This document shows, piece by piece, positions 14,041 to 21,706 of a DNA stretch of 28,174 nt. Both the position numbers and the translations under genes were made by a program. The DNA comes from CAYVKY01 sp964452115 (GTDB lineage: Bacteria; Bacteroidota; Ignavibacteria; Tepidaquicellales; Tepidaquicellaceae), in contig CAYVKY010000013.1 in the NCBI GenBank assembly GCA_964452115.1, positions 1 to 28,174 of the forward strand, read 5' to 3'. Every line of letters begins with the position of its first letter. Within the stretch, counting starts at the first letter, position 1. The notes under the pieces were generated by a model that did not search any database, was not told the DNA's origin, and saw only the letters and a list, made by a program, of their open reading frames with translations.

Positions 14041-15417
14041 ATGATTACTTCAAGGATGAAGCAAAAATTCATAATTGATGTAAATCCGTCAACGGGTGAG
14101 ATTATTGAAAAGATCAAATGCTCTTCGCCGGGAGAGATAAACTCAGCGGTCAAGATAGCAAGAAAAGCGTTTAAATTCTGGAGTGATACTTCGGTAAAAT
14201 CCAGAATTTTGCTTTTCAGGAAAATTGTAAAATCAATTCGCGATTCTTCGGATGAAATTGCGCGAAAAATCACGCTTGAAATGGGCAAACCGATTAAGCG
14301 TTCGCACGAAGAAGTATCCGATACTGTAAAGCAAATTGAACAGATTATTTCATTTGCCGAAGAGATGCTGTGTAAACAGATTTTCAAAAACGGCAGTGAA
14401 ATTTCGGAGGTAGTAAAGACTCCTTACGGAGTAGCCGCTATAATCAGTTCGTGGAATTACCCTTTCTTTGTTCCGGCAGAATATCTGACTTCGGCAATTA
14501 TATCGGGTAATACCGCGGTTCTCAAACCTTCCGCGGTTGCGACTTCTACAGGAAATCTGCTTTATAATATTTTCAACAAAATACTGCCGAAAGGCGTGAT
14601 AAATATTGTACAGGGCGGTGATGAGGTTCGTGAAATTCTTTTAGATACCGATATCAATATTGTTTCCTTCATTGGTCAGGCAGAAAAAGGGAAGAGAGTG
14701 ATTTCTGCATCGGTCAACCGGATGCAGCGCTACACATTGGAACTTTTATCCAAAGATGCAATGATAGTTTTGGATGATGCAAATCTTACGAGCGCTGCAT
14801 CTTTTGCAGTTAAAAATTCACTTCATAATTCGGGACAAAATGCAAATTCGATAGAGCGAATATATGTGCACTATCCGGTTTACGAAAAATTTATTTCCAT
14901 TGTATCCGAAAAGATAAAAAAAATTAAATACGGGAATCCCTTCGGCGATGTAGATGCGGGACCTATGGCAACCGAAGAACTCAGGAACAAAGTACTCTAT
15001 CAGATTGAAGAAGCAAGGCGCAAAGGGGCAAAAATTCTGCACGGCGGCACAAAACCCGATAACAGTGGATTCTTCATTGAACCGACTTTAATTGTTGACG
15101 TGAGCGATAAGCACGAACTTATTAGTGATGAAACGTACGGACCCGTGATTGCCATAAAGAAGTATTTTGAACTGGATGCAATAGTCGATAAAATAAACAG
15201 GTCGCCGTTTGGTCTCGGTTCTACAATCTGGTCGAAGAATATTAAAAAAGCATCCGAGATTGCGAAAAAAATAGATGTAGGAATGATAGGTATTAATAAG
15301 CCGATTGACGGTGTCAGAGGCACGCCCTGGTGCGGCATCAAGCAGAGCGGCTGCGGATATATGGGATGCAAAGAGTCACTCAGATTTTTTACGTATCCGA
15401 AAAAATATACATATTAG
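14041..15417 (+). CDS. Aldehyde dehydrogenase superfamily protein lacking the catalytic cysteine
   Basis: The fold is clearly NAD(P)-dependent aldehyde dehydrogenase: NPSTGEIIEKI, AFKFWSDTS, LEMGKPIKRS, ISSWNYPFF (N139), ISGNTAVLKPS, VSFIGQAEKGK, ISDETYGPV, SPFGLGSTIW and a G-x-K-x-SG-x-G-like end (GIKQSGCGYMG). The general-base Glu is kept (E234 in LELLSK, where LELGGK is usual). The nucleophile position 34 residues later, normally Cys in GQxC, is A268 (SGQNANSIERIYV). The E-to-C spacing matches the family exactly, so the alignment is secure. The frame is intact, so this looks like a non-dehydrogenase or pseudoenzyme rather than a decayed gene. An open start at 13978 would overlap the previous gene; I prefer ATG 14041 (458 residues), with 14056 the alternative. 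It ends 3 bp from mutL, which converges on it. Confidence 0.85.
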   Translation: MITSRMKQKFIIDVNPSTGEIIEKIKCSSPGEINSAVKIARKAFKFWSDTSVKSRILLFRKIVKSIRDSSDEIARKITLEMGKPIKRSHEEVSDTVKQIEQIISFAEEMLCKQIFKNGSEISEVVKTPYGVAAIISSWNYPFFVPAEYLTSAIISGNTAVLKPSAVATSTGNLLYNIFNKILPKGVINIVQGGDEVREILLDTDINIVSFIGQAEKGKRVISASVNRMQRYTLELLSKDAMIVLDDANLTSAASFAVKNSLHNSGQNANSIERIYVHYPVYEKFISIVSEKIKKIKYGNPFGDVDAGPMATEELRNKVLYQIEEARRKGAKILHGGTKPDNSGFFIEPTLIVDVSDKHELISDETYGPVIAIKKYFELDAIVDKINRSPFGLGSTIWSKNIKKASEIAKKIDVGMIGINKPIDGVRGTPWCGIKQSGCGYMGCKESLRFFTYPKKYTY

Positions 15418-15420
15418 ATT

Positions 15421-17256
15421 TTACGTTCTGCTGAATCTTTTATCCAGCTCTTCAGTGGTTATTCTGATAACGGTCGGTCTGCCGTGCGGACAAACGTACG
15501 GCATATTCGCTGCGAAGAGTGTGTCAATCAGGTTCAGCATCTCGGTTTGAGTGAGTTTCTGTCCCGTCTTTATTGCACTTCTGCAGGCAAATGATTTTGC
15601 AAGGTTATCACGTTTTTCAAGATGAAGGTTTTGTTCATATTCCTTATACTGGTCGAGCAGTTCCGTAAATATTTTATTTTCGTCGCCAATTAAAACATCA
15701 GAGGGAATTCCGGTAAGTTCAATCACATCATTATTTTTAATGCTGAAATTGAATCCCAAATCACTGAGTTCGGATTTCAATTCCTTTGCAAGTTCAAAAT
15801 CAATTTTTGTAAGTTTAAGTTCAATCGGCATCAGCAGCTGCTGTGAAAAAGATGCACGGGATTTTAAAAGCAGCACTGCCTTTTCATACAGTATCCTTTC
15901 ATGTGCTGCATGCTGGTCAATAATCATAAGTCCTGTTTGAGTCTGGCACATAATGTATTTATTCTTGAACTGCCATACGGCAAACTGGTCGGAATCAGAT
16001 TGCTTGGTGTGTTGAAAAATTCTTTCCTGAGGGACTTCGGGAATTGCTTCCGCATTATTTTCCGGCGAAAATGTTTTTACTATCTCATCAAATGAATGTA
16101 TATTCGAAGCAGGTCTTTTAAGAGGGGAGTAATTTGACTTAGGCATTTCAAAAGACGGCTTATAGTCTAATGAACTGCCTGACGACTGAATTCCTGATAC
16201 GTGTTTCATTCTGTCTTCCTCACCCTGAAACTGCATCGTGCTGTCAAATCCAACATTGAATGTCAGGTCGGAATCCCTTAGTGTATCACGAATAGAGCCG
16301 CGGATTAATCCGAATATTGCGCCTTCATTTTCAAATTTTACTTCGAGCTTTGAAGGGTGTACATTAACGTCAACTTTTGAAGTATCGATGTCTATAAAGA
16401 GGAAAAAAGACGGATAGTCTCCTTTTTCAATCAACTGGTCATAAGCAGCATATACTGCATAAGTAAGATTCTTATTCGTGAAATACCTGTTGTTCAGGTA
16501 AAAAATCTGATCCTGTTTGCTTTTCTTTACGAATGCCGGCTTTGAAATAAAGCCTCTGAGCGTTACCAGCGAATTTCCTTTGTCAACTTTTATCAGCGAA
16601 TTGAAAAATTCATCGCTGTATAAATTTATAAGTCTTTCTTCAATTGTTGAAGAGGGCAGATTGGAAATTGATTCATCATTATTGTAAAATACAAATTCAA
16701 TATCAGGGTATGAAACCGCCAGCCTTAAAAACGTGTCGTAAATATGTTTAAATTCCGTCTGATTGGATTTCAAAAAATTCCTTCTGCCCGGTGTGTTGTA
16801 AAAAATATTTTTTACAGAAATCGAAGTTCCTTTTTCCGTGCTTGTGCTTTCACTTGTCACCACATTACTGCCGTCAATTCTGATTAAGTGTCCCAGTTCG
16901 CTGTCAATCGTTCTGGTTTTTAGTTCAACCTGAGACACCGAAGCAATCGAAGCTAGCGCTTCGCCTCTGAAACCAAGTGTACGGATATTATCCAAATCGT
17001 CAAAATTATAAATCTTGCTTGTGGTATGCCGCTGAAAACATATTTCTGCGTCTTCCTTGCTCATACCGCTGCCGTTATCAATCACCTGTATAAGCGTTTT
17101 TCCCGCATCTTTTATTATAAGCGTAATTTGGCTTGCACCTGCATCAATGGAATTTTCAATGAGTTCTTTTACGACTGACTCAGGTCTTGATACCACTTCG
17201 CCTGCTGCAATGCGGTTTGCCATTGCCTCTGAAAGTATTTTAATTTTGTTTATCAT
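15421..17256 (-). CDS. mutL: DNA mismatch repair protein MutL with endonuclease motif
   Basis: A 611-residue MutL, the GHKL ATPase that couples MutS mismatch recognition to strand incision. The N-terminal ATPase shows IAAGEVVSRPESVVKELIENS, DNGSGM, TSKI and GFRGEALASI. The C-terminal domain has the metal-binding endonuclease motif DQHAAHERILYE (D447 onward, matching DQHA-x2-E-x4-E) plus ACRSAIK and CPHGRPT. This MutL should therefore nick DNA itself, as in organisms without MutH. The linker (about 335-410) is poorly conserved and Ser/Pro-rich. Its ATG overlaps the ftsY stop by 4 nt (ATGA), giving an acyl-CoA dehydrogenase-ftsY-mutL operon. Its end is 3 bp from the convergent aldehyde dehydrogenase homologue. 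Confidence 0.97.
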   Translation of the reverse strand: MINKIKILSEAMANRIAAGEVVSRPESVVKELIENSIDAGASQITLIIKDAGKTLIQVIDNGSGMSKEDAEICFQRHTTSKIYNFDDLDNIRTLGFRGEALASIASVSQVELKTRTIDSELGHLIRIDGSNVVTSESTSTEKGTSISVKNIFYNTPGRRNFLKSNQTEFKHIYDTFLRLAVSYPDIEFVFYNNDESISNLPSSTIEERLINLYSDEFFNSLIKVDKGNSLVTLRGFISKPAFVKKSKQDQIFYLNNRYFTNKNLTYAVYAAYDQLIEKGDYPSFFLFIDIDTSKVDVNVHPSKLEVKFENEGAIFGLIRGSIRDTLRDSDLTFNVGFDSTMQFQGEEDRMKHVSGIQSSGSSLDYKPSFEMPKSNYSPLKRPASNIHSFDEIVKTFSPENNAEAIPEVPQERIFQHTKQSDSDQFAVWQFKNKYIMCQTQTGLMIIDQHAAHERILYEKAVLLLKSRASFSQQLLMPIELKLTKIDFELAKELKSELSDLGFNFSIKNNDVIELTGIPSDVLIGDENKIFTELLDQYKEYEQNLHLEKRDNLAKSFACRSAIKTGQKLTQTEMLNLIDTLFAANMPYVCPHGRPTVIRITTEELDKRFSRT

Positions 17257-18035
17257 TCGTTTTGAAAAAGTGCATTAATAAATTCGTCGCTTTCAAAAAC
17301 CTGAAGGTCGTCTATTTGTTCGCCGACTCCGACAAAACGTACGGGTATATCCATTTCTTTACTTATTTTAATTACTATTCCGCCTTTTGCTGTTCCGTCG
17401 AGTTTGGTAAGAATAATTCCGGTAATTTTTCCTAATGCTTTTTTGAATTCATCAGCCTGATTAAGTCCGTTCTGACCTGTTGTGGCATCGATTACAAGAA
17501 AAATTTCATCGGGTGCATCAGGTTCAACTTTTTGCATCACGCGTTGAATTTTTTTCAGCTCTTCCATCAGATGCGCTTTATTGTGAAGTCTGCCGGCAGT
17601 ATCAATTATTACAACATCCGTACCTCTTGCCTTCGCAGTTTTCACCGTTTCAAAGGCAACCGATGCAGGGTCTTTTGTCAAAGGATTCTGTATGATGTCC
17701 ACCTCTGCACGTTTCGCCCAAATTTCGAGCTGCTCATTTGCGGCTGCCCTGAAAGTGTCGGCAGAGCCAATCAGCACGCTTTTTCCTGCTTTTTTGAAAT
17801 TGTACGCAAGTTTACCGATTGACGTTGTTTTGCCGACGCCGTTAACNNNNNNNNNNNNNNNNNNNNNNNNNNNNNNNNNNNNNNNNNNNNNNNNNNNNNN
17901 NNNNNNNNNNNNNNNNNNNNNNNNNNNNNNNNNNNNNNNNNNNNNNAGTCTGTTAACTTTGCCGAATAAATCCTCTTTTGTTTTTGCTAAACCTTCTTTT
18001 AACTTTTTGAATCCTAATTTGTCTAAGAATGCCAT
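17253..18035 (-). CDS. ftsY: Signal recognition particle receptor FtsY, interrupted by a scaffold gap
   Basis: FtsY is the SRP receptor GTPase that docks ribosome-SRP complexes at the membrane. The C-terminal G domain is intact: the P-loop GVGKTT directly beside the gap, FRAAANEQLEIWAKR, VVIIDTAGRLHNK (G3), TKLDGTAKGG (G4) and the closing RFVGVGEQIDDLQVF. The start MAFLDKLGFKKLKEGLAKTKEDLF matches the FtsY N-domain. Between them lie 100 N. The frame happens to stay open, but only 34 residues fit, whereas about 85-90 are usual between these motifs, so the gap size is probably wrong. No acidic A domain is visible. The start overlaps the acyl-CoA dehydrogenase stop by one base, and the end overlaps mutL by 4 nt. 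Confidence 0.93.
   Translation of the reverse strand: MAFLDKLGFKKLKEGLAKTKEDLFGKVNRXXXXXXXXXXXXXXXXXXXXXXXXXXXXXXXXXXVNGVGKTTSIGKLAYNFKKAGKSVLIGSADTFRAAANEQLEIWAKRAEVDIIQNPLTKDPASVAFETVKTAKARGTDVVIIDTAGRLHNKAHLMEELKKIQRVMQKVEPDAPDEIFLVIDATTGQNGLNQADEFKKALGKITGIILTKLDGTAKGGIVIKISKEMDIPVRFVGVGEQIDDLQVFESDEFINALFQNE
17847..17946. other. Assembly gap (100 N) inside ftsY
   Basis: Exactly 100 N, a conventional placeholder length for a gap of unknown size. It removes most of the FtsY N-domain and the residues just before the P-loop. Sequence on both sides belongs to the same gene in the expected order, so the join itself looks correct. Confidence 0.98.
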
Positions 18036-19180
18036 TATGTTTCAAATAATTTTAAAATATTTCTTGCTATAATAATCTTCTGAACCTCAGAAGTGCCTTC
18101 GCCGATTGTCATAAGTTTTACATCTCTGTAAAGTTTTTCTACGAAGAACTCTTTTATAAATCCGTAGCCGCCGTGTATCTGCACGGCTTCCGATGCCGCT
18201 CTGGACGCAATCTCACCCGCAAAATATTTTGCATAAGACGCTTTCAGGCTTATATCCTCGCCGCTGTCTTTATCCGATGCAGCCCTGTATATCAGCAGTT
18301 TTGCCGCATCAACATCGGTCTGCATATCGGAAATCTTGAACTGTATTCCTTGATATTCCGAAATCGGTCTGCCGAACTGTACGCGCTGCTTTGCGTATTT
18401 TACGGACGCTTCAAGCGCGCCTTCGGCAATACCGAGTGACAGTGCGGCAATCGCAATTCTGCCCGAATCAAGTATCTGCAGCGCCTGTTTGAAACCCTGA
18501 CCTTCTTCGCCGATCAGATTTTCTGCAGGAACTTTAACATTATCGAAAATCAGTTCGGTTGTATCCGAAGACCTCATACCGAGTTTATTTTCCTTCCTGC
18601 CGGTTGTAAATCCTTCAATTCCTTTTTCCAGAATGAATGCGGATATTTCTTTTTTTTCCTTATCCGTAACTGCCAGCACAACCGCAGTTGAACCAACTCC
18701 GCCGTGTGTTATGAAAGTTTTACTGCCGTTAAGCAGGTAGTAACCGTCTTTTCTCTCAGCGCGCGACTGCATTGAAGCCGCATCACTTCCCGAAACATTT
18801 TCCGTCAAACCCCACGCACCGAGTTTCTTGCCCGATGTAAGGTCAGGCAGGTATTTCTGCTTCTGAAAATCATTTCCGAATCTGAAAATATGATTCGTGC
18901 AAAGTCCGTTGTGTGCTGCCACTGTCAGTCCGATTGACGGGTCAACTTTGGAAATTTCCTCAATGATGAGAATATATTCAAGCATCGAAAAACCGCTGCC
19001 GCCGTATTCTTCCGGGAAAATAATTCCGAGAAAACCGAGTTCCGCCATTTTATTTACTATCTCAAAGGGGAACTCCTGTGAATCATCGTATTTTGAAATA
19101 TTAGGAGCAATTTCCTTTACTGCAAAATCTCTTGCCAGTGATTGTACCTGAAGTTCTCTTTCGGATAATGTAAAATCCAT
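18035..19180 (-). CDS. Acyl-CoA dehydrogenase (short-chain/butyryl-CoA type)
   Basis: A 381-residue FAD flavoprotein that forms the 2,3-double bond of acyl-CoA in fatty-acid or branched-chain oxidation, passing electrons to ETF. The order of family blocks is complete: the N-terminal helical domain with GFLGIIFPEEYGGSG, AHNGLC, GAWGLTENVSGSDAASM, GSKTFITHGG, KLGMRSSDTTELIFDNV, RVQFGRPISEYQGIQFKI, AVQIHGGYGFIKEF and LYRDVKLMTIGEGTSEVQ. The catalytic base is E361 in GEGTSE, at the usual place for short- and medium-chain enzymes. Substrate length cannot be fixed. It is the first gene of an operon with ftsY and mutL (1-nt overlap with ftsY). A 95-bp AT-rich stretch separates it from pyrE and may hold its promoter. 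Confidence 0.93.
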   Translation of the reverse strand: MDFTLSERELQVQSLARDFAVKEIAPNISKYDDSQEFPFEIVNKMAELGFLGIIFPEEYGGSGFSMLEYILIIEEISKVDPSIGLTVAAHNGLCTNHIFRFGNDFQKQKYLPDLTSGKKLGAWGLTENVSGSDAASMQSRAERKDGYYLLNGSKTFITHGGVGSTAVVLAVTDKEKKEISAFILEKGIEGFTTGRKENKLGMRSSDTTELIFDNVKVPAENLIGEEGQGFKQALQILDSGRIAIAALSLGIAEGALEASVKYAKQRVQFGRPISEYQGIQFKISDMQTDVDAAKLLIYRAASDKDSGEDISLKASYAKYFAGEIASRAASEAVQIHGGYGFIKEFFVEKLYRDVKLMTIGEGTSEVQKIIIARNILKLFET

Positions 19181-19275
19181 GGCTTATTTTATGATTATTA
19201 AATATAGTTATATTAAAATATTTTCAAAATGAATTCTCTTAATCTAACAATCTATTTAATAATGAGGTTCAGACT

Positions 19276-19845
19276 CTATTTTCTGCTGCCGGGCTTTGAA
19301 GTGGGAATCGCTTTCAGCCAGCCGGGCAATTCATTTTCAGGATATTTCTCAACTTTGAATTTTGCAAGCGAAACCTGTTTTGTTTTGAAATCAATAGTTC
19401 CGTTGCTCCTGTCTACAATACATCCGACACCTGCGGTTTCCGCACCGCACTCGCGCACAATATCAATCAATTCAAATACACTCCCGCCTGTTGTTGTTAC
19501 GTCTTCGCATATCAGAACTCTTTCACCTTTATCAATCGAAAATCCGCGACGAAGTGTCATTTTACCTTCGCTTCTTTCTGCAAAAATTGTACGTTTATTC
19601 AGTATTCTGCCTACTTCCGTGCCCAGCACTATTCCGCCGATAGCAGGAGAAATAACAACATCAATTTTGTCGTCTATAAAATATTTTGCAATCTCACCTG
19701 AAAATTGGGTATTATATTCTGGGTACTGAAGCACGAGCGCACACTGAAAATAATGCGGACTGTGGTATCCGCTTGTAAGAATGAAGTGACCTTCTTTAAG
19801 TGCGCCTGTCTTTTTAAAAATATCCAATACTTCTTTATCCATCAT
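19276..19845 (-). CDS. pyrE: Orotate phosphoribosyltransferase
   Basis: A 189-residue enzyme that joins orotate and PRPP to form OMP in pyrimidine synthesis. The N-terminal FKKTGALKEGHFILTSGYHSPHYFQ block, VVISPAIGGIVLGTEVGR, the FAERSEGKMTLRRGF loop with its Lys and Arg residues, and the PRPP-binding motif VLICEDVTTTGGSV are all present. Length is typical of the short PyrE form. The start ATG at 19845 overlaps the murI stop by 4 nt (ATGA); a second Met follows directly. The upstream partner murI is functionally unrelated, so the link is one of shared transcription. No attenuator-like structure was seen in front of it. Confidence 0.96.
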   Translation of the reverse strand: MMDKEVLDIFKKTGALKEGHFILTSGYHSPHYFQCALVLQYPEYNTQFSGEIAKYFIDDKIDVVISPAIGGIVLGTEVGRILNKRTIFAERSEGKMTLRRGFSIDKGERVLICEDVTTTGGSVFELIDIVRECGAETAGVGCIVDRSNGTIDFKTKQVSLAKFKVEKYPENELPGWLKAIPTSKPGSRK

Positions 19846-20648
19846 ATTCTCACTTTTTTAACATTTGAAATTTTTCTGCCGAGAAATCTTTCGATGATTA
19901 ACCTGTAATTGTCCGGCAGGTCTGTAAAGAAAAATTTATGTTCGCCTTTTCTTTTTCTGAGGCTCAGCAGATTTTCCTTATCGAGAATTTTTACAACTTC
20001 TTTTGCGGTTTCTTCGCCCGAATCTATCAATGAAATTTTATCGCCGATTGCTTTCCTGATTGTGCTTTTCAGAATCGGATAGTGTGTGCATCCGAGTATA
20101 AGAGTATCAACTTTTTTATCTTTCAGCGGCTGCAGATATTTCCTTGCTGTAAGCAGTGCAATTTCATTATCAGTCCAGCCGTCCTCCGCAAGCTGCACAA
20201 ACAGGCTGCAGGGCTGCGAAAAGATTTCAACATCTTTCTTATTCTTTTTAATTTCTTTTATATACGCTTTGCTTTTCACTGTGCCGTTTGTGCCGATTAC
20301 GCCGATTCTTGCATTTTTGGTTTTTTCCGAAGCAGCCTTAGAACCCGGAGCAATCACTCCGATAATCGGAATTTTTGAAATTTTCTGAAGGAAAGGCACA
20401 GCTACCGACGATGCCGTATTGCACGCAACAATCACCATTTTCACTTTTTTCGACAGTAAAAACTTCAATGATTCGATGGAATATAAAATTACTGTTTCCT
20501 TCGATTTTGTTCCGTATGGAAGCCGGGCAGTATCCCCTAAATATATCACATCCTCATTCGGCAGCAGATTAAACACCGATTTAGCCACCGTCAAGCCGCC
20601 GATACCCGAGTCAAATATACCAATAGGTCTTTTTCTTATTGTATTCAT
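19842..20648 (-). CDS. murI: Glutamate racemase
   Basis: MurI makes D-glutamate for peptidoglycan. Blocks seen are RPIGIFDSGIGGLTV, LGDTARLPYGTKS, MVIVACNTASSVAVP with catalytic Cys77, GVIAPGSKAA, GVIGTNGTV and TLILGCTHYPIL with the second Cys187. The frame extends to an upstream ATG at 20675, but the nine extra residues are hydrophobic and atypical. The ATG at 20648 gives MNTIRKRPIGIFDSG, matching the family's usual N-terminus, so I choose that start (268 residues). It is followed by pyrE with a 4-nt overlap. The 127 bp to the divergent ABC ATPase gene are AT-rich and should hold both promoters. Confidence 0.95.
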   Translation of the reverse strand: MNTIRKRPIGIFDSGIGGLTVAKSVFNLLPNEDVIYLGDTARLPYGTKSKETVILYSIESLKFLLSKKVKMVIVACNTASSVAVPFLQKISKIPIIGVIAPGSKAASEKTKNARIGVIGTNGTVKSKAYIKEIKKNKKDVEIFSQPCSLFVQLAEDGWTDNEIALLTARKYLQPLKDKKVDTLILGCTHYPILKSTIRKAIGDKISLIDSGEETAKEVVKILDKENLLSLRKRKGEHKFFFTDLPDNYRLIIERFLGRKISNVKKVRI

Positions 20649-20775
20649 AAATATATAAAAAATAAATCTACTCATTTCATTTGACTAATTAAATGCAATT
20701 TGAAAATATCACTGCTTGTATTTTTATATTTTTTAATACGATGTTTTAGATTATTTTGAAGAATAATTTTATGTA

Positions 20776-21510
20776 ATGATTGAGATAATTAATTTAAAGA
20801 AGAAGTTTAACAGTAAAGAAGTTTTAAGAGGTGTAAATCTTAAGATAGAAAAAGGCAAAACTTTAGTCGTCATTGGTCCGAGCGGATGCGGCAAATCGGT
20901 ACTGCTTAAACATATAATCGGTATATATCAACCTGATGAAGGACAGGTAATAATTGACGGTGAGGATATCACAAAAATGAAAATGAAAGACCTGTACCGA
21001 ATCAGAAAGAGATTCGGATTCCAATTTCAGGGTTCAGCGCTTTTTGATTCGATGAATGTCGGCGAAAATGTTGGGCTCGGTGTGGTTGAAAACACAAATA
21101 TGAAGCGCGCGGAAGTAAACAAAATAGTTAAAGAAAAACTTGAACTTGTCGGACTGCCCGGAGTGGAAGAACTTATGCCTTCAGACCTTTCCGGCGGCAT
21201 GAAAAAGCGTGTGGCACTCGCGAGGTCGCTTGCTACAGACCCCGACATTATTTTATATGATGAACCGACAACAGGGCTCGACCCGATTATGAGCGACCAA
21301 ATTGATGATCTGATAAAAGAACTTGCCAATAAATTAAAAGTCACATCTATCGTTGTTACTCACGATATTTTCAGCGTGTATGATGTTGCAGATAATGTGG
21401 CGCTTATGCACAAAGGGCAGATTTATTTTCACGGCACGCCGTCTGATCTTATCAATTCAGAAGACCCGGTGATAAAAGAATTTCTCAACAGAACAAATAA
21501 AAGAATCTAA
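20776..21510 (+). CDS. ABC transporter ATP-binding protein, MlaF-like
   Basis: A 244-residue ABC ATPase most like MlaF/Ttg2A, which drives phospholipid transport across the envelope with MlaE permease and MlaD. Walker A is GPSGCGKS (34-41), immediately followed by VLLKHIIG as in MlaF. The Q-loop region reads GFQFQGSALFDSMNVGENVG, the signature is LSGGMKKRVALARSL, Walker B and D-loop are IILYDEPTTGLDP, and the H-loop is VTHD. The phrase LDPIMSDQIDDLI is typical of the Mla group. No permease or MCE-domain gene is adjacent on either side, so the partners must lie elsewhere. The start ATG is preceded by a 127-bp divergent promoter region. Confidence 0.85.
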   Translation: MIEIINLKKKFNSKEVLRGVNLKIEKGKTLVVIGPSGCGKSVLLKHIIGIYQPDEGQVIIDGEDITKMKMKDLYRIRKRFGFQFQGSALFDSMNVGENVGLGVVENTNMKRAEVNKIVKEKLELVGLPGVEELMPSDLSGGMKKRVALARSLATDPDIILYDEPTTGLDPIMSDQIDDLIKELANKLKVTSIVVTHDIFSVYDVADNVALMHKGQIYFHGTPSDLINSEDPVIKEFLNRTNKRI

Positions 21511-21611
21511 AACGTATATTGTCGGTATGGAATAACGTGAAATTCAGTCATTTTAGCGGTTATAATTTATACTTGATTTAAAAATTAATAAAATTTACTT
21601 TTCCCCAGGAT

Positions 21612-21639
21612 ATATTATTTCGTAATAAAAGAATAATAT
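21612..21639. repeat. AT-rich inverted repeat between MlaF-like and propeller genes
   Basis: ATATTATT (21612-21619) and AATAATAT (21632-21639) are exact reverse complements around a 12-nt spacer that itself contains TAATAA. It lies in the 196-bp gap upstream of the secreted propeller gene. There is no T-run and no GC in the stem, so it is more likely an operator-like site or chance than a terminator. Confidence 0.3.
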
Positions 21640-21706
21640 TTAAATGTAAGGCAACGGTGAAGCGGTTTCTTAAATAATCCTATTTAATAATTAAATATGT
21701 TTTTAT

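Noticed and set aside
14041..15417. Treating the aldehyde dehydrogenase homologue as a pseudogene
   Set aside because: No frameshift or stop is present and conserved blocks are kept to the C-terminus; only the catalytic Cys and part of the ELGGK motif are changed.
20649..20675. murI start at 20675
   Set aside because: It adds a hydrophobic nonapeptide absent from the family's usual N-terminus; ATG 20648 fits better. A weak signal-like leader cannot be excluded.
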